DNA of 10,054 bases from B4-G1 sp964393895 (GCA_964393895.1 CAYMWP010000156.1:1-10054), one strand, 5' to 3'; positions 1 to 6,733 are shown, counted from the stretch's first letter. Made by a program: numbers and translations. The notes: generated by a model not told the origin, from the letters alone.

Positions 1-525
1 GACGCCATGAAGTCGATTGTGCTCGACGGTGCTGCACGCGGTAGGGATGCGGTAAGGGTGGCACGAGATCTCTCACAGTATGTCCGGCAGGGATCGCGGA
101 CACTCGCAGAAAACTACCCCAACATGATGAAGCGCATGGGCGGGCGTATCCCGAAGGATCTGTGCTACGAGGCGCTCAGGCTCGCCCGCACGGAGATGAC
201 GAGCGCTTACATGGAGTCGACGTACTCGGCTGGCCAGGTGTCACCGTCGTATCTGGGCGTGCGCTGGAACCTGTCTTCGAGTCATCCTCTGCGAGACGTG
301 TGCAACTCGTATGCCGAGACGGACCTGTACGGAATGGGTGCCGGGGTGTACCCGAAGGGGCAGGAGCCATCGGTGCCTCATAGTAATTGTCTCTGTTACC
401 CGACGCCTGTTTCAGAGGATCGCGAGCAGTTTGTCGATAGGCTGCGCTCGTGGATCAAGAATCCGGCGTCCCAGCCTGATATCGATGGTTGGTATCAGGG
501 CTACTACCAGAAGAAGGCAGCCTGA
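1..525 (+). CDS. Minor head protein, Mu gpF / SPP1 gp7-like, C-terminal part
   Basis: The frame is open from base 1, so this is probably the end of a longer gene; the ATG at 7 is only the first methionine inside the window. Counting from that ATG, the protein shows the family's typical C-terminal pattern: LARTE at residues 59-63, a tryptophan-containing strand ending in SSSHPLRDVC (H93, C99), then a GAGVYP stretch and a PHSNCLC motif (H125, C128, C130). In Mu gpF/SPP1 gp7-type proteins this Cys/His region is conserved; these proteins sit on or near the portal, enter the prohead in a few copies and are needed for head morphogenesis. The place just upstream of protease, scaffold and capsid genes fits. 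The family call comes from motif memory, not a search. The portal and terminase would be expected upstream. Confidence 0.8.
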   Translation, partial: DAMKSIVLDGAARGRDAVRVARDLSQYVRQGSRTLAENYPNMMKRMGGRIPKDLCYEALRLARTEMTSAYMESTYSAGQVSPSYLGVRWNLSSSHPLRDVCNSYAETDLYGMGAGVYPKGQEPSVPHSNCLCYPTPVSEDREQFVDRLRSWIKNPASQPDIDGWYQGYYQKKAA

Positions 526-530
526 GGAGG
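525..530 (+). promoter_or_regulatory. Ribosome binding site for the 75-residue gene
   Basis: AGGAGG overlaps the stop codon of the minor head gene (TGA 523-525) and lies six bases before the ATG at 537. It decides that start over an in-frame ATG at 489, which lies inside the upstream gene and has no such site. Confidence 0.8.
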
Positions 531-536
531 AGTGAG

Positions 537-764
537 ATGGCAACGGCTGTTGTGAAATTGAACACCCAGACGGGGAGCATCGTCAAAATGCCGATGCGCT
601 CCGGAAACATCACGAAGACCGGAATCCTTCAGGTCCGCGACATGCAGAGCGGTCGCTACGTCGTCAAGGCCGACGAACCGGTTGCCGAACAGGCGCCGGA
701 AGCCCCGGAACAGGCACCACCGAAGACGAAGTCGAAGGGCCGGAAGGGGGCTCGCAATGCCTAA
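537..764 (+). CDS. Small phage protein of unknown function (75 aa)
   Basis: I do not recognise this protein. The start at 537 follows a strong AGGAGG site. The first 45 or so residues look like a compact beta-type domain (MATAVVKLN... LQVRDMQSGRYVVK). The rest is a low-complexity tail: an acidic Pro/Ala/Glu stretch (residues ~47-62) followed by a very basic Lys/Arg end. The stop TAA (762-764) overlaps the next gene's start by 8 bases (ATGCCTAA), which implies translational coupling to the protease-like gene. Its position between the minor head protein and the protease suggests a head-related role, but nothing in the sequence defines one. A basic tail could bind DNA or an acidic partner; that is speculation. 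Confidence 0.7.
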   Translation: MATAVVKLNTQTGSIVKMPMRSGNITKTGILQVRDMQSGRYVVKADEPVAEQAPEAPEQAPPKTKSKGRKGARNA

Positions 765-1458
765 GAGCTTCAAGATTGGCGACAGTGTTTCGTCGAAGGA
801 CTGGGGGACGGTCGACAAGAGCAAGATATGGGATCTTCTGTCGAACGGTATCGACGAGGGCACGACTGGCGTGAAGGGCGCGGTACGCGAGACCTACGCC
901 GTGGTGAAAGCCGATGTGAACACGGATCTCACCTCCGCCGATTGCTGGGGACCGCACCACGAGGTACGTGACGACGGCTCGGTCGTGCTGAACCGGGCCG
1001 GGCTGATTGCTGCAACGGCAGCCCTGAGTGGTGCGCGGAGCAAGCCGAAGCTCACTCCGGCGCAGAAAGAGTCAGCGCGGAAGCACTTGCTCCGCCACTA
1101 CAGGGACGACCTTGACGAGGAGGCTCCGGAGAGCCTCAGCGGTGAGATTACCGAGGAGAAGCCCGAGGTCGACGGCAACACGAAGCTCATCAAGGGCGAG
1201 ATCATACTTCCCCTGGGTACCGTTGCCGGGGAACTGAAGCCGGAGGACATTCCGGTCGCTCCGGGCATCGATGTCGACAAGCTCCTGGAGGGCGACAGCG
1301 ATCCGCTTCAGGTCGTCGTCGCGATTCCCGCCGGAAAGAACACGCGCGGTTGGAACTATACCGGCGAGGCAATCAAGGACATCGTCGACGTGGTGGCAAG
1401 CGGTGCGCTCGCCGGCTGTCTCGGGCATCAGAAAGCCGAGAACGTCGACTGGGAGTTC
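757..1458 (+). CDS. Prohead protease-like protein, 5' part (cut by assembly gap)
   Basis: The ATG at 757 follows a purine-rich GGAAGGGGG site (742-750); 234 codons are visible before gap 1. Residues ~35-125 form a module I know from many phage head proteins: an acidic/aromatic start, PHHEV, then LNRAGLIAATAALSGAR and a basic ARKHLLRHYRDDL helix. From about residue 145 a second domain begins (LIKGEIILPLGTV... VVVAIPAGKNTRGWNYTGEAIKDIV... GHQKAENVDWEF), which resembles the front of phage capsid-maturation protease domains. The catalytic residues would lie in the gap, so activity cannot be judged. Such enzymes cut scaffold and capsid N-termini during head maturation. In the scaffolded sequence this frame runs on into the next gene only because 100 N were inserted; the true gap length is unknown. 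The protease call rests on remembered family patterns and gene order. Confidence 0.6.
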
Positions 1459-1558
1459 NNNNNNNNNNNNNNNNNNNNNNNNNNNNNNNNNNNNNNNNNN
1501 NNNNNNNNNNNNNNNNNNNNNNNNNNNNNNNNNNNNNNNNNNNNNNNNNNNNNNNNNN
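1459..1558. other. Assembly gap 1 (100 N)
   Basis: Exactly 100 N, the usual placeholder for a gap of unknown size. It hides the end of the protease-like gene and possibly more. The base immediately after it begins AGGAGGGGG, a ribosome binding site. The apparent continuous 468-codon frame across it is not reliable. Confidence 0.95.
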
Positions 1559-1567
1559 AGGAGGGGG
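1559..1567 (+). promoter_or_regulatory. Strong ribosome binding site deciding the start at 1570
   Basis: AGGAGGGGG followed by AA and ATG (1570). It matches the leaders of other genes here (AGGAGGGGAAC before 3663, 6162 and 6879). This is the reason to annotate a separate translation start right after the gap rather than one fused protein. Confidence 0.75.
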
Positions 1568-1569
1568 AA

Positions 1570-2088
1570 ATGCAGCTATCCGAAGTGAAGGTTGAAGACC
1601 TGCTTGCCGAGATGAAGCAGCGGGTCAAGGACGGTCGCATATCTCAGGCTATCGTCGGCGAAATGGCCGGGTTCGATATGGGGGCACCCCAGAAGGCCAA
1701 GGACGCCGAGACGAAGCTCAAAGACGCGACCCAGAAGCTCACGCAGGTGAGCGAGGCGCTTGGTGTAACCGGCGAGATGGATCTGATTCAGACCGCTCGC
1801 AGCGCCAAGGAAGCCCTGGACGGCAGGGCCGACGCAGAGTTCGACGCGCTCGTCGACTCGGTGATCAAAGAGAAGGTCACCGGGGAGCAGGCGCAGGGAC
1901 TCGTGCGCAGCACCATGCACGTCGCGAGGGGAATGAGCAAGGAAGAGATTGCAGGCGAGATCGACAAGGCTCGCAGCAATCCCTTCGTGAAGGCGGCACT
2001 GGATCAGTCGCACAGGGACAGCCACATTCCTGGAGCGCCGGAGAACAAGTCCGGGGACCAGATGCCCACCAAGCGTGTGGCCATATAG
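1570..2088 (+). CDS. Putative capsid scaffolding protein (172 aa)
   Basis: The start is set by the AGGAGGGGG site at 1559. The protein is almost entirely charged helix (for example VEDLLAEMKQRVKDGRI near the N-terminus and a Lys/Ala/Glu-rich heptad-like stretch at residues ~40-60), has no cysteine and ends in a polar, probably disordered tail with a basic TKRVAI end. This composition and the place between a protease-like gene and the decoration and capsid genes fit a scaffold that is degraded or expelled during head maturation. Two arrangements are possible: a separate gene after the protease stop, or an in-frame internal start giving protease plus free scaffold, as in lambda C/Nu3. The gap prevents a choice. 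No specific family is recognised, so the role is inferred from context. Confidence 0.6.
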   Translation: MQLSEVKVEDLLAEMKQRVKDGRISQAIVGEMAGFDMGAPQKAKDAETKLKDATQKLTQVSEALGVTGEMDLIQTARSAKEALDGRADAEFDALVDSVIKEKVTGEQAQGLVRSTMHVARGMSKEEIAGEIDKARSNPFVKAALDQSHRDSHIPGAPENKSGDQMPTKRVAI

Positions 2089-2095
2089 GAGGTGA
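2087..2095 (+). promoter_or_regulatory. Full-length Shine-Dalgarno site before the decoration protein
   Basis: AGGAGGTGA is a nine-base perfect complement to the standard 16S rRNA 3' end, overlaps the upstream stop TAG (2086-2088) and stands three bases before the ATG at 2099. It is the best match in the window and suggests high expression of the decoration protein. Confidence 0.85.
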
Positions 2096-2098
2096 CCT

Positions 2099-3640
2099 AT
2101 GGCAGGATACGTCAGAGGTGAACTGAAAGCCGTAAAGGTCACGCAGACGGCAAGCCAGACCGTGGTCAAGGGGAACTTCGTCAAGTTCGACGGTTTTGTC
2201 GGCATGGCGATGCAGTCCCAGGTGACGGGAATCGGTGAGACGGCGGATCTCATTCTGCTCATCGACCCCGCCACCAGCTTCGAGATCACGCAGCTTCACG
2301 CCGGTGACACCGGTGCGAAGGGGACGCTGCTCTACTGGGACGACACCGCGAAGGAGTTCACCGAGACCGCAGCGGGCAACGAACCCATAGCGATCGTCGT
2401 GACCGCCAAGGACGGAGACGGAGTCCTGGAGATCAAGCTCGCCGAGCAGGGACAGGCCACGGCCATCAACGCCAACAAGACCAACCTTGCGGCACTGATT
2501 GCGGATCTCGCAGCGGTCACGCACGGAGACGGTGCGAGCATGATCGGCGTAGAAGATGCCGGCACGCTCTACACCGGTGCGGACGTGGAAGCCTGTCTGG
2601 CAGAGATTGCCGGAGCAGGACGCACAACCGAGACGGTCATGGGCAACGCAACCGATCTCGCAACACTCATTACGGACCTTGCGTCCGTAGCGACGGGTGA
2701 CGGTGCATCGCTCATAGGCGTGGAAGACGCCACGGGGCTGTACACGGGAGCGGATGTCGAAGCATGTCTTGCGGAAATCGCGGGAGCTGGGCGTACGACC
2801 GAAACGGTGGCGCAGAACGCAACCGACATCGCGGCGGTCATCACGGATCTAGCCTCTGTGGCAACCGGAGACGGCGCTTCGATGGTCGGCGTGGAAGACG
2901 CTACCGGTTTGTACACCGGTGCGGACGTGGAAGCTTGTCTTGCTGAGATTGCAGGAGCTGGGCGCACCACGGAAACCGTCATGGGGAACGCCACGGATCT
3001 TGCGGGCCTCATCACCGATCTTGCTTCTGTCGCCACCGGCGATGGAGCCTCGTTGATCGGGGTTGAGGATGCAAACGGCAGGTACACCGGAGCCGACGTT
3101 GAGGCATGTCTGGACGAGATCGCCGGTGCCGGTAGGACGACCGAGACCGTGATGCAGAACGCCACGGATATCGGTACCAACCTGGCGGACATCGGGGACA
3201 TCCAGGAATACCTCTACAACCACGTGCTGGAGGGCGTGATCACGGTGCCTACGACCGGTTCAACGCACGCCGACGGTGGAGCTTTCGACTTCAACGTCAA
3301 CATCTCGCACATCGTGGCCGTGGTAGAGGGCGTCAACGACGAACTGGTGGCGGCGGTGGACTTCGACGTGCAGAACGGCGGTGCGAGCCCGATCGACGGC
3401 ACGGACACCGACATCATATACGCGATCGTGCTCTACGATACCGCACCGGGATGGGCGATACAGTCCGTCGCTGGTGCAGCGGCTCCTGCAGGAGGTGTGA
3501 CGCCTCCCGCAGACGCCGACATCACGACCGCCGTCGGTACGGCCAACTGGATCAAGCTCGCGCACACGCAGTTGCACCGCTCAGGAGCGGCTGCGTGCAC
3601 GCAGACCTACGACAACACCGTCAGGCCGGTGCTCGCGTAA
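2099..3640 (+). CDS. Capsid decoration / head fibre protein, DUF2190-like with tandem repeats (513 aa)
   Basis: Three parts are visible. Residues 1-~118 resemble DUF2190-type capsid cement proteins (GNFVKFDGFVG..., GETADLILL, HAGDTGAKGTLLYWDD, NEPIAIVV..., final LEIKLAEQG). Residues 126-353 are four tandem 57-residue repeats, each with GDGAS, VEDA, YTGADVEACL and AGAGRTTETV, followed by a broken fifth start (NATDIGTNLADI, ~354-365). Residues ~380-513 form a beta-rich C-terminal domain with a Pro/Ala/Gly linker (~457-473). The known theme is a base that binds the capsid lattice and a repeated stalk that carries an outer domain, as in phage head fibres; the C-terminal domain could bind host or surface glycans, which is inference. 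Position just before the major capsid gene and the strongest ribosome binding site in the window support a high-copy head surface protein. A misplaced tail fibre is the main alternative, less likely by gene order. Confidence 0.72.
   Translation: MAGYVRGELKAVKVTQTASQTVVKGNFVKFDGFVGMAMQSQVTGIGETADLILLIDPATSFEITQLHAGDTGAKGTLLYWDDTAKEFTETAAGNEPIAIVVTAKDGDGVLEIKLAEQGQATAINANKTNLAALIADLAAVTHGDGASMIGVEDAGTLYTGADVEACLAEIAGAGRTTETVMGNATDLATLITDLASVATGDGASLIGVEDATGLYTGADVEACLAEIAGAGRTTETVAQNATDIAAVITDLASVATGDGASMVGVEDATGLYTGADVEACLAEIAGAGRTTETVMGNATDLAGLITDLASVATGDGASLIGVEDANGRYTGADVEACLDEIAGAGRTTETVMQNATDIGTNLADIGDIQEYLYNHVLEGVITVPTTGSTHADGGAFDFNVNISHIVAVVEGVNDELVAAVDFDVQNGGASPIDGTDTDIIYAIVLYDTAPGWAIQSVAGAAAPAGGVTPPADADITTAVGTANWIKLAHTQLHRSGAAACTQTYDNTVRPVLA
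2474..3157 (+). repeat. Four tandem 171-bp coding repeats (57 aa each)
   Basis: Units begin at 2474, 2645, 2816 and 2987 and have exactly equal length, with no indels. Units 2 and 3 share 50 of 57 residues by my count; unit 1 is the most diverged (NKTNLAALIADLAAVTHG at its front). A truncated fifth unit starts at 3158. The residue match is much stronger than the base match: about 31 of the 50 shared residues between units 2 and 3 use different codons. Each unit carries one cysteine (VEACL), always as TGT. Confidence 0.95.
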
Positions 3641-3650
3641 GCGGTGAGTG

Positions 3651-3661
3651 AGGAGGGGAAC
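3651..3661 (+). promoter_or_regulatory. Extended ribosome binding site of the major capsid gene
   Basis: AGGAGGGGAAC, directly before A and the ATG at 3663. The identical 11 bases precede the tail tube gene (6150-6160) and the gene at 6879 (6867-6877). It decides the capsid start over an upstream in-frame ATG at 3648. Confidence 0.8.
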
Positions 3662-3662
3662 A

Positions 3663-4631
3663 ATGAGAGTCATAGCACTTGAAGACTTGAAGCGACAGCG
3701 CACCGCGGGTGAGCGAACCCTGAAGCTCCCGTACGCCATCAACGACGTACAGATNNNNNNNNNNNNNNNNNNNNNNNNNNNNNNNNNNNNNNNNNNNNNN
3801 NNNNNNNNNNNNNNNNNNNNNNNNNNNNNNNNNNNNNNNNNNNNNNNNNNNNNNAGGGTGGAGGACAGGAACTTCACGGAGTACGTGGACATCGCGCCCT
3901 TCGTGGGCTGCAAGGTCGTGTTCTTGTCCAGCATGGAGATGGAGGGGCCGAACTTCGGTACCCGCGTGTTCGGCACAAAGGACACGGTGCAGATCGTGAC
4001 CTACAAGGCCGACTTCCAGATCCACGAGGACGTGATCGAGTTCGATAAGACCTGGGAGATCGACGAGACCAACCGGGCCTTCGGTGAGGCCTACAACGCC
4101 CTGCTGAACGACATCCATCTGAGTCCGATCCTGGACTACACGTACGCCGCCAAGAACAAGACAGCAGCGGACGCCACGGGTACCACGTATCTGGAGAAGC
4201 TCCGGAACACCATCATCAACGGGCTCGCGCATGCCTACCAGGATGTCAACTCGACGACGGGGGCAAAGCGCAGGCCGACCATCCTGCTCATCGCCGGTCA
4301 ACACCGGTGGAACATCGAGATGGTCATGGGGCAGATGCAGGTCGGCGGGACGATCTATCCCGCCGTATCGGGCATCGACACCATCATCTACTACGACGGC
4401 TGGAGCACCGTGGTGGGCAACAAGACCTATACGTACGACGGCGTGAACGCCGGCAAGGCGTATCTAATCGATCCGAAGAAGTACTTCATCGAGCTTCTGA
4501 AGCACGACCTCATCACCGACGCGCAGACCGGGAATCTGCACTACCTCATCGCGCAGGAGATCGTATCTCGAGCGCGGCGTGGTGTGGTTTCCGCGCCCGC
4601 AAACGCGGTGGAGGAGCTCACGCTTCCGTAA
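3663..4631 (+). CDS. Major capsid protein (interrupted by assembly gap)
   Basis: The start at 3663 has the AGGAGGGGAAC leader. Thirty residues are visible before gap 2 and 258 after it, so at least 288 in all, a usual size for an HK97-fold capsid subunit without a long delta domain. The part after the gap carries the body of the fold: paired-strand stretches (VVFLSSMEMEGPNFG, VQIVTYKADFQIHEDVI), a helix-rich middle (LEKLRNTIINGLAHAYQ), and a C-terminal region with KAYLIDPKKYFIELLKHDL and LHYLIAQEIVSRARRGVV, of the kind that closes these subunits. The missing piece covers part of the N-terminal arm or E-loop. Position after scaffold and decoration genes and before connectors, and the strong leader, support the call. 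The two sides are in the same frame, but the real gap length is unknown. Confidence 0.82.
   Translation: MRVIALEDLKRQRTAGERTLKLPYAINDVQXXXXXXXXXXXXXXXXXXXXXXXXXXXXXXXXXXRVEDRNFTEYVDIAPFVGCKVVFLSSMEMEGPNFGTRVFGTKDTVQIVTYKADFQIHEDVIEFDKTWEIDETNRAFGEAYNALLNDIHLSPILDYTYAAKNKTAADATGTTYLEKLRNTIINGLAHAYQDVNSTTGAKRRPTILLIAGQHRWNIEMVMGQMQVGGTIYPAVSGIDTIIYYDGWSTVVGNKTYTYDGVNAGKAYLIDPKKYFIELLKHDLITDAQTGNLHYLIAQEIVSRARRGVVSAPANAVEELTLP
3755..3854. other. Assembly gap 2 (100 N), inside the major capsid gene
   Basis: Exactly 100 N. Unlike gap 1, no ribosome binding site with a start follows it, so the right side reads as a continuation of the capsid gene. The true number of missing codons is unknown. Confidence 0.95.
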
Positions 4632-4651
4632 GCTGATGTAGACAGACACGT

Positions 4652-4682
4652 GGGGGCGCTTGCCTGTGTGAGCGCCCCCTTT
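4652..4682 (+). terminator. Hairpin terminator after the major capsid gene
   Basis: A perfect nine-base inverted repeat, GGGGGCGCT (4652-4660) and AGCGCCCCC (4671-4679), extendable through wobble pairs into the loop, is followed by only three T. The stem is very stable but the T run is short, so partial termination or protection of the capsid mRNA 3' end is likelier than a full stop, since the connector and tail genes continue 12 bases further on. Confidence 0.75.
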
Positions 4683-4693
4683 GGGGAGGGGAC

Positions 4694-5089
4694 ATGACGC
4701 CCACTGCGGCTTTGAGAACAAGACTCCGAAAGCTCATCGACGAGGTCATACAGACCGGAGAGACGGAAGCCGATACCCGGTTTCTGGACTCCGAGCTCGA
4801 CGACATCTTCGACGAGGTTGACGACATCTGGGCCGCCGCCGCACAGGCTTGGCTTGAGAAGGCCGGCATGTACCAGCGCGAGATGGGCGATATCGAACAG
4901 GAGGGTTTCGGACAGGAGGCCACGCGCCTGACGGCTCTGCGCAACAGGCAGGACTACGCGCTCAAGATGGCCGAGCTCTACGGCGAGAAGTCGGGGAGCA
5001 GCACGGGGAGCATGATCTTTGGTGCCACGGAGCCCGATGTGCTGGGCGAGGTCGATGAAGACAGCTGGTGGGATGTGGTAGAGGCATGA
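4694..5089 (+). CDS. Head-tail connector (adaptor)-like protein (131 aa)
   Basis: The ATG at 4694 follows GGGGAGGGG (4683-4691) at very short spacing, just after the terminator hairpin. The protein is mostly helical: LRTRLRKLIDEVI near the N-terminus, an acidic LDSELDDIFDEVDDIWAAAAQAWLEKA stretch (residues ~31-57), a QEATRLTALRNRQDYALKMAELYG helix (~74-97), then a flexible tail. This matches the general pattern of phage head-tail adaptors, which form a ring under the portal, and it is the first gene after the capsid, where such adaptors usually lie. The tail ends in a very acidic segment. The stop overlaps the next start (ATGA, 5086-5089), so the two are coupled. Confident as a phage connector-region gene; the exact adaptor class is inferred. 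Confidence 0.65.
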   Translation: MTPTAALRTRLRKLIDEVIQTGETEADTRFLDSELDDIFDEVDDIWAAAAQAWLEKAGMYQREMGDIEQEGFGQEATRLTALRNRQDYALKMAELYGEKSGSSTGSMIFGATEPDVLGEVDEDSWWDVVEA

Positions 5090-5445
5090 GCACAGTAGCA
5101 GCGCTGCGGAGAGTAACCGCTCAGTCGATCAACAGAAACCCGGTCGATCTCGAGCTCACCAGGCCCATCATGACCGATAGCCGGGGAGCGCGACGCAAAA
5201 CCGGGGAGCAGACGCGCTACGTGACCGTGCGGATGTACCGCCTGCGGGAGCCCGAGGCAACGGTGGCCGAGCCAGGGGAGAAGGAAGTCAGGCAGTACGG
5301 GCTTCTGGCCCGGTACGACGCCGACATCGCGGAGAACGACGAGTTCACCCGTGACGGCGTCAAGTACAAGGTCGGCCCGATCGACGTGCGGAGATACGAC
5401 GGAGAGATAGTCGCTCTGCACTGCGAAGTAGCGAGGATACGCTGA
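5086..5445 (+). CDS. Head closure (stopper)-like protein (119 aa)
   Basis: Start at 5086, overlapping the previous stop by four bases; an earlier in-frame ATG at 5068 is inside the upstream gene and is not preferred. The protein is beta-rich: a leading helix (VAALRRVTAQSI), a long RYVTVRMYRL strand, then the pattern GLLARYDADIAENDEFTRDGVKYKV (residues ~72-96) and a closing GEIVALHCEVARIR. That closing pattern of a 'dG..Y.V' turn followed by strands is typical of phage head-tail joining proteins that seal the portal after DNA packaging. Order (adaptor, closure, gp10-like, terminator) is the standard one in siphoviruses. Its stop shares a base with the next start (TGATG). Confidence 0.68.
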   Translation: MSTVAALRRVTAQSINRNPVDLELTRPIMTDSRGARRKTGEQTRYVTVRMYRLREPEATVAEPGEKEVRQYGLLARYDADIAENDEFTRDGVKYKVGPIDVRRYDGEIVALHCEVARIR

Positions 5446-5777
5446 TGGGACTTGAGGACGTACTGAGAAACACAGAGGCGTGGAAAGACCAGGTGCTCGC
5501 TGCGGTGTTTGCGCTCGGCCAACACGAGGGGCAAGAGGCCGAAGCCGAGATGAAGCGCGATGCCCCGTGGACCGACCGGACCTCGCATGCCCGGCAAGGA
5601 CTCAAAGGGAGGGCGGAGCAGTACCACGACAGAGTGCAAGTGACTCTGAGCCATACCATGGAATACGGGGTACACCTTGAGCTCGCCAACAGCGGACAGT
5701 ACGCGATCCTGAAGCCAACAGCCCAGAGACGCGCTCCGCGCTTCATCGAAGACGTGAAACGGGTGGTGGGCGCATGA
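5445..5777 (+). CDS. HK97 gp10-like neck / tail completion protein (110 aa)
   Basis: The ATG at 5445 shares a base with the upstream stop; a GAGGA site lies at 5433-5437. Recognisable family pattern: a leading helix rich in Ala/Glu, then APWTDRTSHARQGL (residues ~40-53), a strand of TLSHTMEYGVHLELANSG (67-84) and YAILKPT (86-92), and a final helix of RAPRFIEDVKRVV. The PW.DRT..AR and YG..LE motifs are the family's most stable features. Proteins of this type act at the head-tail interface or on tail completion. It lies in a coupled chain between closure and terminator genes, and overlaps the next start by four bases. The length is normal for the family. Confidence 0.82.
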   Translation: MGLEDVLRNTEAWKDQVLAAVFALGQHEGQEAEAEMKRDAPWTDRTSHARQGLKGRAEQYHDRVQVTLSHTMEYGVHLELANSGQYAILKPTAQRRAPRFIEDVKRVVGA

Positions 5778-6151
5778 GAGAGGCAATTCGGCTCTTCCTG
5801 GAGGCAAACTGCACGACGGTAACGACCTGGAAGCAGCCCTTCGAGGCCGACAAGGACACCTCGAAGCCCTATGGGACAGTCAAGATCGGTCCCAAGATCC
5901 GTGGTGCCAACGGGGCAGGGGCGTGGAGAGACGTGGAGATCCGCCCGTTCATCGACAGGCAGAACGGAGACTTCTGGCAGGTCGATCAGGCGGTGAAGGA
6001 AATAACGGCACTCCTCGACGGAGTGGTGCTCAGAACAGAAGCAGGGAACCGGTTCACCTTGGAATGGGAGAGCGAGGGGCAGGACTACAGGGACGACTTC
6101 CTGGACGCCCTGACCCGCACAATCTCCTACAGGGTCCCGGATCTCGTTTAG
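5774..6151 (+). CDS. Tail terminator-like protein (125 aa)
   Basis: Start at 5774, overlapping the upstream stop (ATGA). It opens with a helix (REAIRLFLEAN), then PYGTVKIGPKIRGANGAGAWRDVEIRPFIDRQ (residues ~32-63) and a helix QVDQAVKEITALLDG, followed by strands around RFTLEWES and a closing DDFLDALTRTISYRV. A 'PYG/PY' element, a polar loop, a helix carrying the 'ltaLLdg' pattern and a final strand pair are what I expect of tail terminators, which cap the tail tube and set where it joins the head. It lies directly before the tube gene, as usual. The family is diverse, so the call relies partly on position. Confidence 0.68.
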   Translation: MREAIRLFLEANCTTVTTWKQPFEADKDTSKPYGTVKIGPKIRGANGAGAWRDVEIRPFIDRQNGDFWQVDQAVKEITALLDGVVLRTEAGNRFTLEWESEGQDYRDDFLDALTRTISYRVPDLV

Positions 6152-6160
6152 GAGGGGAAC
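6150..6160 (+). promoter_or_regulatory. Extended ribosome binding site of the tail tube gene
   Basis: AGGAGGGGAAC overlaps the upstream stop TAG (6149-6151) and ends one base before the ATG at 6162. Identical to the capsid leader at 3651-3661. Confidence 0.8.
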
Positions 6161-6161
6161 C

Positions 6162-6725
6162 ATGGCAGACAAAGGCGTAATGGGGTTGCGATACATGCGA
6201 TGTGCGCCGCTGGACGCCGACGGCGGAGTGCCGGCAGCGCCTTCGTGGGTCGCATCGGCAACGCCCATCGAGATGGGCTACACGCCCGTCAACGTCGCTG
6301 GCCAACAGATCGAGGGCCGCGGCGGTGACAAGCTCCTGTACGTCATCCAGGAAGACGACGAGGTCGTCGGCTGGGATCTCAACTTCAGAGACCTGGAGTT
6401 GAACGAAGACGTGTGGGAAGTCATTGAGGGCGGCATTTGGTATCCGGGGTCGAATACGTACGTGCCGCGCAAACTCGGCGACGCGCCTCCGGGATTCATC
6501 ATGGAGGCGTACAGCGCACGGTACGAGGAGGGCGCGCAGCACGAGAGCGACCTCATCGGGTACCTGTGTGTGTTCTTCTGGAACTGCCGCATGGGAGGCG
6601 GGCTACCGGCTTTCACGCAGCAGGACCGGAACTTCGCAATACCGGCCTTCACGATCCGCGCACGCGAGAACGTCCATGACGGTCTGCGGGCGTGGGGGTG
6701 GAAGAGGGTAGCAGCGCTGCCGTAA
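6162..6725 (+). CDS. Major tail (tube) protein (187 aa)
   Basis: The start is fixed by the AGGAGGGGAAC leader. Residues ~35-95 show the pattern of siphovirus tube proteins: a PIEMGYTPVNVAGQQIEGRGGDKLLYVIQEDDEVVGWDLNF core, then a LELNEDVWEVIEGG helix. The C-terminal half is beta-rich and ends with an aromatic WGWKRVAALP. These subunits stack as hexamer rings on the tape measure to form the tube. The strong leader, the position after the terminator and the absence of a sheath gene nearby support a non-contractile tail. Cysteines at 14 and in the YLCVFFWNCRM stretch (~130-140) are worth noting but have no assigned role. Confidence 0.78.
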   Translation: MADKGVMGLRYMRCAPLDADGGVPAAPSWVASATPIEMGYTPVNVAGQQIEGRGGDKLLYVIQEDDEVVGWDLNFRDLELNEDVWEVIEGGIWYPGSNTYVPRKLGDAPPGFIMEAYSARYEEGAQHESDLIGYLCVFFWNCRMGGGLPAFTQQDRNFAIPAFTIRARENVHDGLRAWGWKRVAALP

Positions 6726-6733
6726 AGCAGCGC

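Noticed and set aside
682..2088. One 468-codon protein spanning gap 1
   Set aside because: The frame is continuous only because 100 N were inserted. The real start on the left is 757, and a strong ribosome binding site and ATG stand at 1559-1572 on the right.
1576..2289. 237-codon open frame on the minus strand
   Set aside because: Shadow of the scaffold-like gene and the decoration protein; no ribosome binding site and low-quality composition.
2569..3201. Minus-strand open frame through the tandem repeats, giving a repetitive protein
   Set aside because: The 171-bp period is a multiple of three, so any open antisense frame stays open through all units. It has no independent support.
5360..6268. 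302-codon open frame on the minus strand
   Set aside because: It overlaps four coupled plus-strand genes with recognised phage patterns and good starts; long antisense frames are common in GC-rich DNA.
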